Part shown: positions 49,513-58,300 of the stretch, in pieces
Layout: every line of letters starts with the position of its first letter
Position numbering within the stretch: the stretch's first letter is position 1
Assembly (NCBI RefSeq): GCF_034669705.1
Contig: NZ_JAXMOR010000011.1
Coordinates: forward strand, 58,186-122,185
From: Marinovum sp034669705
Lineage (GTDB): Bacteria > Pseudomonadota > Alphaproteobacteria > Rhodobacterales > Rhodobacteraceae
Reading direction: 5' to 3'
Length of the DNA stretch: 64,000 nucleotides
The notes under the pieces: model-generated
What the model was told of the DNA's origin: nothing
The model's input: only the letters and a program-made list of their open reading frames with translations
Databases searched by the model: none
Position numbers and translations under genes: made by a program

Positions 49513-50712
49513 ATGGGTCTTCGCGCATTCTTCGACCGGATAGAGCCGAGCTTCGTCAACGGCGGCAAGTACGAGAAGTACTTCCCGCTCTACGAGATGG
49601 TCGAGAGCTTCATCTATACTCCGCGCACGGTGACCACCGTCGCCCCGCATGCCCGCTCCTACATCGACATGAAGCGGATCATGACCTACGTGGTGCTGGC
49701 AACGATCCCGACGCTGCTGTTCGGGCTCTACAACACCGGGTTGCAGACCAACATGGCGATTGCCGAGCTTGGCGCCTCGGGCTGGCGGGCCTGGATCCTC
49801 GAGACCCTGGGCATCGGTTTCAACTACAACAACCCGCTGGCCAACATGCTGCACGGGTTGCTGTATTTCCTGCCGATCTACATAGTCACGTTGGTCGCCG
49901 GCGGCATCTTCGAGGTGCTCTTCGCGGTGATCCGTCGGCATGAGGTCAACGAGGGCTTCCTCGTCACCTCGATGCTCTACACCCTGATCCTGCCGGCCTC
50001 GACGCCGCTGTGGCAGGTGGCCCTTGGCATCATCTTTGGCGTGGTGATCGGCAAGGAGGTCTTTGGCGGCACCGGCAAGAACTTCCTCAACCCCGCACTG
50101 GTGGGCCGCGCCTTCCTCTATTTCGCCTATCCCGCCTACATGTCGGGCGACAGCATCTGGACCCCGGTCGACGGGTTTTCCGGCGCCACCGCGCTGGCGA
50201 TCTCGGCCGCCGATGGTCACCAGGTGCTGCCTGCCGCCGGCATCAGCTGGATGGACGCCTTCATCGGCACCATTCAGGGCTGCATCGGCGAGACCTCGAC
50301 GCTGATGATCCTCGTCGGTCTGGCCTTCCTGCTGTTCACCAAGATCGCCAACTGGCGGCTGGTGGTCGGTTGCCTGGTGGGCATGATCGCCTTCTCGTCG
50401 TTGCTGAACCTGATCGGATCCGACACCAACCCGATGTTCGCCATGCCGTGGTACTGGCACCTGGTGATCGGCGGCTATGCCTTTGGCCTGGTGTTCATGG
50501 TGACCGAGCCGGTCTCGGCCAGCCACACCAACACCGGCCGTTTCATCTATGGCGCGCTGATCGGGTTCATGGTGGTGATGATCCGGGTGGTCAATCCGGC
50601 CTTCCCCGAAGGCATGATGCTCGCCATCCTGTTCGGCAACGTCTTTGCGCCACTGATCGATTACTTCGTCGTGCAGGCCAATATCAAACGGAGGGCAAAG
50701 CGCCATGCCTGA
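49513..50712 (+). CDS. nqrB: Na+-translocating NADH:quinone reductase subunit B
   Basis: Membrane subunit (399 residues, about ten helices) that carries covalent FMN and riboflavin and forms part of the sodium path. The flavinylation motif SGAT is present (DGFSGATALAIS, Thr226). Other conserved parts: GGTGKNFLNPALVGRAFLYFAYPAYMSGD. Overlaps nqrC by eight bases. Confidence 0.97.
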   Translation: MGLRAFFDRIEPSFVNGGKYEKYFPLYEMVESFIYTPRTVTTVAPHARSYIDMKRIMTYVVLATIPTLLFGLYNTGLQTNMAIAELGASGWRAWILETLGIGFNYNNPLANMLHGLLYFLPIYIVTLVAGGIFEVLFAVIRRHEVNEGFLVTSMLYTLILPASTPLWQVALGIIFGVVIGKEVFGGTGKNFLNPALVGRAFLYFAYPAYMSGDSIWTPVDGFSGATALAISAADGHQVLPAAGISWMDAFIGTIQGCIGETSTLMILVGLAFLLFTKIANWRLVVGCLVGMIAFSSLLNLIGSDTNPMFAMPWYWHLVIGGYAFGLVFMVTEPVSASHTNTGRFIYGALIGFMVVMIRVVNPAFPEGMMLAILFGNVFAPLIDYFVVQANIKRRAKRHA

Positions 50713-51532
50713 GGACAACATGCCTGAAGAGACCGGGCGCAAGGGCCCGATCCGCCGCTTCCTCGACGCGCCGCCAGACTCTGTCGGCAAGACGATCTTT
50801 GTCGCCGTGGCGCTCTGCCTCGTGGCCTCGATGGTGGTCTCGGCCGCCGCCGTGGCCCTGCGCCCGGTGCAGGATGCCAACCGGCTGATCGACAAGCGGG
50901 TCAACATCCTGCAGGTCGCCGGCGTCTATGACGAAAACGTGGCGGTGAATGACGCCTTCGAGGCCTTCGAGCCGCATGTGCTCGAACTCGACAGCGGCAC
51001 CTATTCCGACCAGTTCGACATCGAGACCTTCGACGAGCTGGCCGCATCAGACGATCCGGCGATCGTCCGCGCGCTCGACGAGGACCCGGCCGGGCTTGGC
51101 GGGCAGATGGACGCCTACCGGATGATCTACCTGCTGCGCGACGAGGCGGGCGCGCTCGACAAGGTGATCCTGCCGATCGAGGGCTATGGCCTGTGGTCGA
51201 CGCTCTACGGCTTCATCGCGCTCGAAGAGAACGGCAACGACATCTATGGCCTGCAGTTCTATCAGCACGGCGAAACCCCGGGCCTCGGGGCCGAGGTCGA
51301 CAACCCGCGCTGGAAGGCCTTGTGGAACGGCAAGAAGCTCTTTGCCGAGGATGGCGACCTGGCGATCACCGTCGCCAAGGCCCCGCCGCCGGAAGGCGCT
51401 GAATATTTCGTGGATGCTCTTGCCGGGGCGACGCTGACCTCGGTGGGCGTGGACAACCTGGTGCGTTTCTGGATGGGCGAGGCCGGGTACGGCGCCTTTC
51501 TCGAGCGGCTGAAAGCAGGAGAGGTTGGCTGA
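50705..51532 (+). CDS. nqrC: Na+-translocating NADH:quinone reductase subunit C
   Basis: Subunit with one N-terminal helix (about 30-52) and a periplasmic FMN-binding domain, 275 residues. The FMN attachment motif is DALAGATLTS with Thr243 as the acceptor; the usual serine before GAT is alanine here. ENGNDIYGLQFYQHGETPGLGAEV is a strong family segment. Overlaps nqrB and abuts nqrD (TGATG). Confidence 0.96.
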   Translation: MPEDNMPEETGRKGPIRRFLDAPPDSVGKTIFVAVALCLVASMVVSAAAVALRPVQDANRLIDKRVNILQVAGVYDENVAVNDAFEAFEPHVLELDSGTYSDQFDIETFDELAASDDPAIVRALDEDPAGLGGQMDAYRMIYLLRDEAGALDKVILPIEGYGLWSTLYGFIALEENGNDIYGLQFYQHGETPGLGAEVDNPRWKALWNGKKLFAEDGDLAITVAKAPPPEGAEYFVDALAGATLTSVGVDNLVRFWMGEAGYGAFLERLKAGEVG

Positions 51533-52185
51533 TGGCACAGACCTATCGTTCGCAACTCGTCGATCCGCTGATCGACAACAACCCGATCACCCTGCAGGTG
51601 CTGGGCATCTGCTCGGCGCTGGCGGTGACCTCCTCGATGTCGGTGGCCTTCGTGATGTCGCTGGCGGTGATCTCGGTGACGGGCTTCTCGTCGCTGTTCA
51701 TCTCGATGCTGCGCAACCAGATCCCCAACTCGATCCGGATTATCGTGCAGATGGTGGTGATCGCCTCGCTGGTGATCCTCGTTGATCAGGTGCTCAAGGC
51801 CTATGCCTACGAGATTTCCAAGACCCTCTCGGTCTTTGTCGGGCTGATCATCACCAACTGCATCGTCATGGGCCGCGCCGAGGCCTTTGCGATGAAGAAC
51901 CCGCCGGTGGCGAGCTTCATCGACGGTGTCGGCAACGGCATGGGCTATGGCCTGCTGCTGATGGTGGTCTCCTTCTTCCGTGAGCTTTTCGGCTCGGGCT
52001 CGCTGTTCGGCGTCACCATCCTCGAGACGGTGAACAACGGCGGCTGGTACGTGCCCAACGGTTTGCTGCTGCTGCCGCCCTCGGCGTTCTTTGTCATCGG
52101 CCTGCTGATCTGGGCGATCCGGACCTGGAAACCGGGTCAGGTCGAAGAGCGTGAATATCGCATCCAAGCGGTGGAGGCACACTGA
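51532..52185 (+). CDS. nqrD: Na+-translocating NADH:quinone reductase subunit D
   Basis: Six-helix membrane subunit, 217 residues, paired with NqrE around an iron site. Conserved: VGLIITNCIVMGRAEAFAMKNPPVASFIDGVGNGMGYG with the iron-ligand cysteine, and LFGSGSLFGVTIL. Stop and start codons overlap with both neighbours. Confidence 0.97.
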   Translation: MAQTYRSQLVDPLIDNNPITLQVLGICSALAVTSSMSVAFVMSLAVISVTGFSSLFISMLRNQIPNSIRIIVQMVVIASLVILVDQVLKAYAYEISKTLSVFVGLIITNCIVMGRAEAFAMKNPPVASFIDGVGNGMGYGLLLMVVSFFRELFGSGSLFGVTILETVNNGGWYVPNGLLLLPPSAFFVIGLLIWAIRTWKPGQVEEREYRIQAVEAH

Positions 52186-52793
52186 TGGAAGGTCTCATCT
52201 CCCTCGCGGTCAAGGCGATCTTCGTCGAGAACCTGGCCCTGTCGTTCTTCCTCGGCATGTGCACCTTCCTCGCCGTGTCCAAGAAGATCTCCACCGCCAT
52301 CGGCCTTGGCATCTCGGTCATGGTGGTGCAGTCGATCACCGTGCCGGCCAACAACCTGATCCTGACCTACCTGCTCGCCCCCGGCGCGCTGGCCTGGGCC
52401 GGGTTTCCGGACATCGACCTCACCTTCCTCGGGCTGATCTCCTATATCGGCGTCATCGCGGCGCTGGTACAGATCCTCGAGATGGTGCTCGATAAGTACT
52501 TCCCGCCGCTCTACAACGCGCTCGGCGTCTTCCTGCCGCTGATCACGGTGAACTGCGCCATCCTCGGCGGCTCGCTGTTCATGGTCGAACGCAGCTACGA
52601 CTTTCCCGAGGCGCTGACCTACGGCATGTCGTCGGGCTTTGGCTGGGCGCTGGCGATCACCGCGATGGCGGGCGTGCGCGAGAAGCTGAAGTATTCCGAC
52701 ATCCCCGACGGGCTTCAGGGCCTCGGCATCACATTCATCTCCGCCGGACTGATGGCCATGGCCTTCATGTCCTTCAGCGGCGTCAAACTGTAA
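52185..52793 (+). CDS. nqrE: Na+-translocating NADH:quinone reductase subunit E
   Basis: Second six-helix subunit, 202 residues, inverted-topology homologue of NqrD. Conserved: FVENLALSFFLGMCTFLAVSKK, LGVFLPLITVNCAILGGSLFMVERSYDFPE and the GLGITFISAGLMAMAFMSFSGVKL end. Sixteen bases separate it from nqrF. Confidence 0.97.
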   Translation: MEGLISLAVKAIFVENLALSFFLGMCTFLAVSKKISTAIGLGISVMVVQSITVPANNLILTYLLAPGALAWAGFPDIDLTFLGLISYIGVIAALVQILEMVLDKYFPPLYNALGVFLPLITVNCAILGGSLFMVERSYDFPEALTYGMSSGFGWALAITAMAGVREKLKYSDIPDGLQGLGITFISAGLMAMAFMSFSGVKL

Positions 52794-52808
52794 GGAGCGG
52801 CTCGAGTC

Positions 52809-54032
52809 ATGGAAACTTTCGGACTTGGCGTCCTCCTCTTTACCCTGATCGTCGTCATGCTGGTGACGGTCATCCTGGCGGCGCGGTCAAAGCTCGTCAG
52901 CTCTGGCGACGTCAACATCACCATCAATGGCGAAAAAACCATCCGCGTCCCCGCCGGCGGCAAGCTGCTGCAGACGCTGGCGGCGGAAAAGCTCTTCGTC
53001 CCCTCGGCCTGCGGGGGCGGCGGCACCTGTGCGCAATGCCGGGTCCGCATCCACGAGGGCGGCGGCTCGATCCTGCCGACCGAGGAAAGCCACATCACCA
53101 AGCGCGAGGCGGCCTGCGGCGACCGGCTGTCGTGCCAGGTGGCGGTCAAGCAGGACATGAAGATCGAGGTGCCCGAAGAGGTCTTCGGCGTGAAGAAGTG
53201 GGACTGCACCGTGCGGTCGAACGAGAACGTCGCCACCTTCATCAAGAACCTGGTGCTGGAGCTGCCCGAGGGCGAGGACGTGAACTTCCGCGCCGGCGGC
53301 TACATCCAGATCGAGGCGCCGGCACACAAGCTCTCGTACAAGGAGTTCGACGTCGAGGAGGAGTACCGGCCGGATTGGGACAAGTTCAATCTGTGGCAGT
53401 ATGAATCCGCCGTGCCCGAGCCGATCGAGCGGGCCTATTCGATGGCCAACTACCCCGACGAGAAGGGGCTGATCATGCTCAACGTCCGCGTCGCCTCGCC
53501 GCCGCCGGGCTCCGAGGGCATTCCGCCGGGGCAGATGTCGTCCTACATCTTCAACCTCAAGCCCGGCGACAAGGTCACCATCTCCGGCCCGTTCGGCGAG
53601 TTCTTTGCCCGCGACACCCAGAAGGAGATGGTCTTCATTGGCGGCGGTGCCGGCATGGCGCCGATGCGCAGCCACATCTTCGACCAGCTCAAGCGGCTGG
53701 AGAACCGCGACCGCAAGATCACCTTCTGGTACGGCGCACGCTCCAAGCGCGAGATGTTCTTCGTCGAGGATTTCGACCAGCTGGCGGCGGAATTCCCCAA
53801 CTTCGAATGGCATGTGGCGCTCTCGGATTCGCTGCCGGAGGACGACTGGGACGGCTACACCGGCTTCATCCACAACGTGCTTTATGAGGAATATCTCAAG
53901 AACCACCCGGCACCGGAAGATTGCGAATACTACATGTGTGGTCCGCCGATCATGAACCAGTCGGTGATCAACATGCTGCTCGAACTGGGCGTCGACCGCG
54001 AAGACATCATGCTCGACGATTTCGGCGGCTGA
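52809..54032 (+). CDS. nqrF: Na+-translocating NADH:quinone reductase subunit F (NADH-oxidising)
   Basis: Electron-entry subunit, 407 residues. It has one N-terminal membrane helix (4-24), a plant-type [2Fe-2S] domain with Cys68, Cys74, Cys77 and Cys109 (PSACGGGGTCAQC and RLSCQV), an FAD domain (ERAYSMANYP) and an NADH domain (FIGGGAGMAPMRSHIFDQL ... YYMCGPPIMNQSVINML). It ends the operon and is followed by an intrinsic terminator. Confidence 0.97.
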   Translation: METFGLGVLLFTLIVVMLVTVILAARSKLVSSGDVNITINGEKTIRVPAGGKLLQTLAAEKLFVPSACGGGGTCAQCRVRIHEGGGSILPTEESHITKREAACGDRLSCQVAVKQDMKIEVPEEVFGVKKWDCTVRSNENVATFIKNLVLELPEGEDVNFRAGGYIQIEAPAHKLSYKEFDVEEEYRPDWDKFNLWQYESAVPEPIERAYSMANYPDEKGLIMLNVRVASPPPGSEGIPPGQMSSYIFNLKPGDKVTISGPFGEFFARDTQKEMVFIGGGAGMAPMRSHIFDQLKRLENRDRKITFWYGARSKREMFFVEDFDQLAAEFPNFEWHVALSDSLPEDDWDGYTGFIHNVLYEEYLKNHPAPEDCEYYMCGPPIMNQSVINMLLELGVDREDIMLDDFGG

Positions 54033-54052
54033 GACAAAGGACATCGCGCAGG

Positions 54053-54080
54053 AAAGGGCAGGGGGTTTCCCTGCCCTTTT
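54053..54080 (+). terminator. Rho-independent terminator of the nqr operon
   Basis: AAAGGGCAGGG-GGTTT-CCCTGCCCTTT followed by T: eleven perfect pairs with a U-rich end, 20 bases after the nqrF stop. The A-run on the left arm makes it weakly bidirectional. Confidence 0.9.
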
Positions 54081-54143
54081 GCATTGCCCCCGCATGATCC
54101 GCCCCGCGCCAGCGCCTATCTTGGTCCAGGCCCCGGCATAGAC

Positions 54144-54168
54144 AGGCCGCGGGTAATCCCCGCGGCCT
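54144..54168 (-). terminator. Stem-loop downstream of the lyase gene
   Basis: AGGCCGCGGG-TAATC-CCCGCGGCCT, ten perfect pairs, 22 bases beyond the lyase stop on the minus strand. No T-run follows, so it may be a Rho-assisted or mRNA-protecting end. Confidence 0.6.
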
Positions 54169-54190
54169 GATCTGTCCTCGTAGGCCCGCC

Positions 54191-56521
54191 TTATGTTTTC
54201 GCGAATTTCTTGAGGGTGATGTTGAAGGTGTTCTCGTCGGTGTCGGTGAAGTAGAGCTCGGCGTCGTAGCCCTGGTCGTCCATGAAGTTGAAGATGCGCC
54301 TGGGCTCTTCGAGGCGATAGGGCACCAGCAGGGTGGCGATGCGGTGGCGCTTGGCGGCGGGGTATTTCGCCACCAGGCAGGTGCTCTCGGGCAGGCCCTC
54401 GTATTCCGAGGGGTCGACGTCCGGGAAGCCGGTGAACTGGCTGATCTCGGGCTTGCCGGCCTCCGACCAGACCACCTGGCCGTAGAACCCGGCCGTCTTG
54501 CCGTTGGAGCGGAAGGAGGTGCGGCCGAGGTCGTAGGGCTGGTTGGCATGCAGCAGCCAGTCGATGGTCACAGGCGTCTCGGCATCGACGCTGTCGACGA
54601 TCACGAAGTAGCTGCCGCGCACGAAGTAGACCTCGCGCTCGGCCCGGGTCACTTCCGGAGACAGCGACTGGTAGGCGGCGGTGGCATCGCCGTGGATGTA
54701 CATGTGATCGGCGCGCTCCTCGGCGGCGAGGATGCGCCCGGTGGCGGCCATGGCGCGGGCCTTGTCCTTGTCGGCGTATTGGCCCTTGCCATTGATCAGA
54801 ATGGCATTTTTCGACCGGGTCTGGCGCCGCCACAGCCGGTGCATGGTCGAGTTGAAGGCGACGTAATAGCCCGACTGGATCGCCAGATCCTCGCCGAAGG
54901 CGGCCATGCAAAAGGCGTTCTGGTCGCCGTGGCTGTGGCTGATCGAGCCGTATTTACTGCTTTTGAACACAAACTGGATATGGCTGTCGGGGTCGGCCAT
55001 CTGATGCTGGATGCCGACCCAGCCAATGCCCTTGAAGTGGCGCATGCCAGAGGGCGGATCGGAAGCCTCGACAAGGGGGAAGTCAGTGAGATAGGTCAGT
55101 TCGTCAAAGTTGGTGTCCCACCAGCCCCAGTTGTAGAAGGCGCCCTCGGTGCCCGGGTTCAGCCGCGCCAGTTCCTCGTGGTACCACTGGTAGGCGCCGT
55201 TGCCGGTGACGCCGGCGTATTGCCGCAGGTTGATGCCGGTCTTGATGCAGGGCAGATCGCCCTGGGTGCTGTCATCGCCAAAGGTGGCGCGGCGGGTGCC
55301 CGGCGCCTTGCAATAGAGCGGGAAGTCACCGGTGTTGCGGAAGAACGGCCGGGTGTAGAGATCGATGCCGGCGAAGCTCTTGAGCCGGTTGGCGGCCTCG
55401 ATCAGATAGGCCATGCCCATCATCCAGTAGTTGGTGCCCTCGGCCCAGCCGCCATCGGCGTCGCCCCAGGGCGAATAAACCGTGGCGAGGAACTCGATGC
55501 AGTAGTTCAGCCAGTCGCGGGCCTCGTCGCCCTCGCCGATGTCCGCGTCTTCGCCGAGCAGCGCGATGCAGGCCGGCACCAGGGTCAGCGAGACCGAGCG
55601 GACGGCGTGGCTGTCATAGGGGAAGAGATGGATCTTGGCATTCAGGATGGCATGTTCGGCAATATCGCGCGTGCGGGCGTGCAGCGCGTCGCGCACTGTC
55701 TTGCGCTCGTCTTCCGACAGCGCGTCGTAGAGCCAGTCGAAGCCCCAGGTCAGCGCATTGGTGACCCGGTAGGCCCATTCGTCGGTATAGGCACGCGAGG
55801 TCACCCCCATCGGGTCCCAGCTCGCCGCCTCGAGCAGCCAGGCCTTGGCGCGGTCGAGCATCGCCTGGTCGCCGGTCACCTGGCCGCCGATGGCGAGGTG
55901 GCGGATGGCATACATCAGCTCCTGCAGCTCGATATAGGTCTGCCGCCAGACCGGCGCGGTGCGGGTGTGGTCGGGATAGCCCGCAGGCTCGGACATCACC
56001 TCGCGCTCCATCCAGGGCAGCACGGATTTCTGGTAGAAGGTGGCCCAGGTGCAATGATCGGGGTCGGCTTTGACCGCCTTGCGGAAGTCCGCCAGCCGGT
56101 CGGCATCGAGCCAGAGCCGCGGGTGGCTCTCGGGGGCGCCGTCAAAGCGGGTCTCGCGGGCCGGCAGCGGGGTCTCGGGCAGCCCCTCGGCGAGGGTGAA
56201 GCTGCGGGTCCGGCTCCAGCCGCTGGCGGGTTTGCCGGCGTCGTCGCAGACCGCGTAGGCCCAGTGCCAGGTGCCCGGCTCGAGCACCGTGTCGGGGGTG
56301 AAGAAGTTCAGCGGGATGCCCGACCAGACCCGGGTCTCGGCCGCGGCAAAGTCCGGATCGCGCGAGACGCGCAGCACGTAGCGGGCCTCGTCCTCGATCA
56401 CCGGCAGCCAGGTAAAGCGCGGCGGGGTCTCGGTGATCTCGCTGTCGGCGTCGGGCGCATACTGGATCGTCAGCCGGCCGGTCTTGGGTTCGTCGAGCCT
56501 GGGAGCAGTGTTGCCGTCCAT
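54191..56521 (-). CDS. Exolytic oligoalginate lyase-like protein, PL15 / heparinase II/III family
   Basis: A 776-residue polysaccharide lyase without signal peptide, so it acts in the cytoplasm. It has an N-terminal beta domain (about 10-120; FTWLPVIEDEARYVLRVSRDPDF), an (alpha/alpha) barrel (about 130-480) with His305 in YDSHAVRS and Tyr365 in WAEGTNYWMMGM, and a C-terminal heparinase II/III-type beta domain with HSHGDQNAF (529-537). Length and the placing of Tyr365 and His531 closely fit the PL15 exo-alginate lyase Atu3025 as I remember it. Lying with a two-binding-protein AlgS/AlgM/AlgQ-like importer, it would cleave imported oligoalginate to unsaturated monomers. Related lyases act on heparin or ulvan-type chains, so the substrate remains to be tested. 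Confidence 0.82.
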   Translation of the reverse strand: MDGNTAPRLDEPKTGRLTIQYAPDADSEITETPPRFTWLPVIEDEARYVLRVSRDPDFAAAETRVWSGIPLNFFTPDTVLEPGTWHWAYAVCDDAGKPASGWSRTRSFTLAEGLPETPLPARETRFDGAPESHPRLWLDADRLADFRKAVKADPDHCTWATFYQKSVLPWMEREVMSEPAGYPDHTRTAPVWRQTYIELQELMYAIRHLAIGGQVTGDQAMLDRAKAWLLEAASWDPMGVTSRAYTDEWAYRVTNALTWGFDWLYDALSEDERKTVRDALHARTRDIAEHAILNAKIHLFPYDSHAVRSVSLTLVPACIALLGEDADIGEGDEARDWLNYCIEFLATVYSPWGDADGGWAEGTNYWMMGMAYLIEAANRLKSFAGIDLYTRPFFRNTGDFPLYCKAPGTRRATFGDDSTQGDLPCIKTGINLRQYAGVTGNGAYQWYHEELARLNPGTEGAFYNWGWWDTNFDELTYLTDFPLVEASDPPSGMRHFKGIGWVGIQHQMADPDSHIQFVFKSSKYGSISHSHGDQNAFCMAAFGEDLAIQSGYYVAFNSTMHRLWRRQTRSKNAILINGKGQYADKDKARAMAATGRILAAEERADHMYIHGDATAAYQSLSPEVTRAEREVYFVRGSYFVIVDSVDAETPVTIDWLLHANQPYDLGRTSFRSNGKTAGFYGQVVWSEAGKPEISQFTGFPDVDPSEYEGLPESTCLVAKYPAAKRHRIATLLVPYRLEEPRRIFNFMDDQGYDAELYFTDTDENTFNITLKKFAKT

Positions 56522-56593
56522 CGGTCAGGTCTTTCTGTTGCTTGCGTCGGTAAGGGGGGCGCGGCCGCACGGGGCCCGCCGGGGAGAGGTGGC

Positions 56594-56620
56594 GGTGCGG
56601 CCGGGGGTCCCGGCCACACC
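56594..56620 (-). terminator. Stem-loop between AlgQ1-like gene and lyase gene
   Basis: On the minus-strand RNA a 12-pair stem (one G-U) GGUGUGGCCGGG / CCCGGCCGCACC closes a three-base loop, just 23 bases after the binding-protein stop. Probably an mRNA stabiliser or attenuator before the lyase gene. Confidence 0.6.
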
Positions 56621-56643
56621 TGTCATCTGGCGCGTGGAACGGC

Positions 56644-58209
56644 TCAGCCGTACTGGCGGTTGTAGGCCGTGTTCATGACCTCGATGACCTTGTCGTAGCC
56701 CATCTTCTCGAGGGTCGCGATGTAGCTGTCCCAATCGGCCTCGATGTCGCCCGAGCCGAGGATCCAGGCCTGCTGGCGCTCCAGCATGTAGGTCTGGATC
56801 GACGGCCAGTAGCGGTCATAGACCTCCTGCTCGTCCTTGTTGAAGGCGACGCCGAGGAACTGGTCGACCAGCAGGTCTTCGCTGTCATAGAGCTCGATGC
56901 CGTCGCGTGCCGCCTGCGCGGTCCACTGCCATTCATAGCGGTAGTCCTGCGGGTAGCCGCGATAGATCTGCGCGCCCTCGAGGTACATCTGGCTGTTGAC
57001 CGGGGTGTCGGAGTTCAGCACCTCGTCCTTGTAGACCGGCTCGCCGTCGATCATGTCCCAGGTCTTGCCCTCGACGCCGAAGTTGGCCAAGAGGCTGCCT
57101 TCTTCGGAGAACCAGTAGTCGAAGTACTTGATGGTCTCCTCGGGATGCTCGTTGGCAAAGGTGATCGCCCAGCCATCGGGTTTGATCGGAATGCGGCGGT
57201 GCTCTTCCATCCGCACGCCGGCGGCCGATTTCGGCGGCAGGAAGGGGATGAAGTTGAAGCCGTCGATCTTGCCTTCCAGCGCCGAGTTGTAGCCCGAGGT
57301 CGAGGCAAACCAGTCATGCGTCAGACCGCCGAGGTTCTCGCCCAGCAGGAAGTCGCGCGACGACGAGCCGCGGGTGAAGATCTCGGCGTCGATCAGCCCT
57401 TCCTCGTACCATTTCGCCAGGTTGGCCATGGCATCGCGGTAGGCCTCTTGCGCATAGGGGTGCGCGATCTTGCCCTCTTCGGTGACATAGAAGTCGTGGT
57501 AGGTGTCGGAGCCCGAGGTCCGCGCATCCCACAGCGTCATCAGCCGCAGCACCTCTTCCCAGTCGCGGGCAAAATAGGGCACCTCGTCCTTCTGGCCGTT
57601 GCCGTTGGGGTCCTGGTCGCGGAACGCCACCAGCACCTCGTAGAGCTCGTCGACATTGTCGGGCTGCTCGAGGCCCAGCTTGTCGAGCCAGTCCTGGCGG
57701 ATGAACCAGGCCCGGCCGTATTTGCCGTCGGGCAGATAGGGGATGTAGTAGTAGTTGCCGTCATAGGCCGAGATGGCTTCCTTCAGGCCCGGGTTGTCTT
57801 CCCAGAACTTCTTGATGTTCGGCGCATGTTCGTCGACCAGGTCGTTGAGCGGCACGAAGGCGCCCTCGGGACCGTACTGGTTGACCGGCTGCTGGATCCG
57901 GTTGCCGCCGACGATGTCGGGCAGGTCGCCGGTGGCGAGCAGCAGGTTCATCGCCTCGTTGTTGTCCTTGGTGTTGCGGCCCGAGGTCCGGTCGACGAGG
58001 TGGATGTTGGTCTTCTCGCGGGCCACTTCCTCGACCGGGTAGAGCGTCGAGGTGTCGCCGCCGGGGCCATACCCCTGGGCGCGCGGCCAGTGCATGTGGA
58101 TGGTCAGTTCCAGCGGCTCGTCGACGATCGGCAGATGCGCCTCGGCAAAGGCCGGGGCCGTCATTGCCGTCGTCGCCAGCATGGTCAGGGACAGTGTCAG
58201 GTTTCGCAT
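56644..58209 (-). CDS. algQ1: AlgQ-like periplasmic oligosaccharide-binding protein (copy 1)
   Basis: Extracellular solute-binding protein of 521 residues with signal peptide (MRNLTLSLTMLATTAMTAPAFA). It carries the EF-hand-like calcium loop DQDPNGNGQKDE (198-209), the hallmark of the alginate-binding proteins AlgQ1/AlgQ2 of Sphingomonas A1, and family segments YYYIPYLPDGKYGRAWFIRQDWL and NKDEQEVYDRYWPSIQTYMLERQQAW. It is a tandem paralogue of the next protein upstream. GGGAGG precedes the ATG at 58209. The same large CUT1-type family also binds other acidic oligosaccharides, so alginate is the best but not the only candidate. Symbol given by analogy. Confidence 0.78.
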   Translation of the reverse strand: MRNLTLSLTMLATTAMTAPAFAEAHLPIVDEPLELTIHMHWPRAQGYGPGGDTSTLYPVEEVAREKTNIHLVDRTSGRNTKDNNEAMNLLLATGDLPDIVGGNRIQQPVNQYGPEGAFVPLNDLVDEHAPNIKKFWEDNPGLKEAISAYDGNYYYIPYLPDGKYGRAWFIRQDWLDKLGLEQPDNVDELYEVLVAFRDQDPNGNGQKDEVPYFARDWEEVLRLMTLWDARTSGSDTYHDFYVTEEGKIAHPYAQEAYRDAMANLAKWYEEGLIDAEIFTRGSSSRDFLLGENLGGLTHDWFASTSGYNSALEGKIDGFNFIPFLPPKSAAGVRMEEHRRIPIKPDGWAITFANEHPEETIKYFDYWFSEEGSLLANFGVEGKTWDMIDGEPVYKDEVLNSDTPVNSQMYLEGAQIYRGYPQDYRYEWQWTAQAARDGIELYDSEDLLVDQFLGVAFNKDEQEVYDRYWPSIQTYMLERQQAWILGSGDIEADWDSYIATLEKMGYDKVIEVMNTAYNRQYG

Positions 58210-58255
58210 GGTGTCCTCCCGTTTGCGATATGTCATCTCTGGTCGTCCTGCGGCC

Positions 58256-58289
58256 CCGCGGGCGGCCCCCTCATCGGGTCCGCCCGCGG
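58256..58289 (-). terminator. Stem-loop between the two AlgQ-like genes
   Basis: CCGCGGGCGG, 14 bases, CCGCCCGCGG: ten perfect pairs located 12 bases after the copy-2 stop. One of three such stem-loops that bracket the two binding-protein genes. Confidence 0.6.
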
Positions 58290-58300
58290 AACCGCTGTCT

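Noticed and set aside
48265..50907. 880-residue minus-strand open frame
   Set aside because: Antisense to nqrA-nqrC, His/Asp/Arg-rich low-complexity translation, no family features.
52887..56665. Long antisense frames over nqrF and the lyase gene (674 and 773 residues)
   Set aside because: Shadows of strongly supported genes in high-GC DNA.
57419..57434. GTTGGCCATGGC resembling the parS palindrome inside a binding-protein gene; a similar one near 37216
   Set aside because: Only 12-13 of 16 bases match and both lie in coding sequence rich in GGCCA; not clustered near rep genes.
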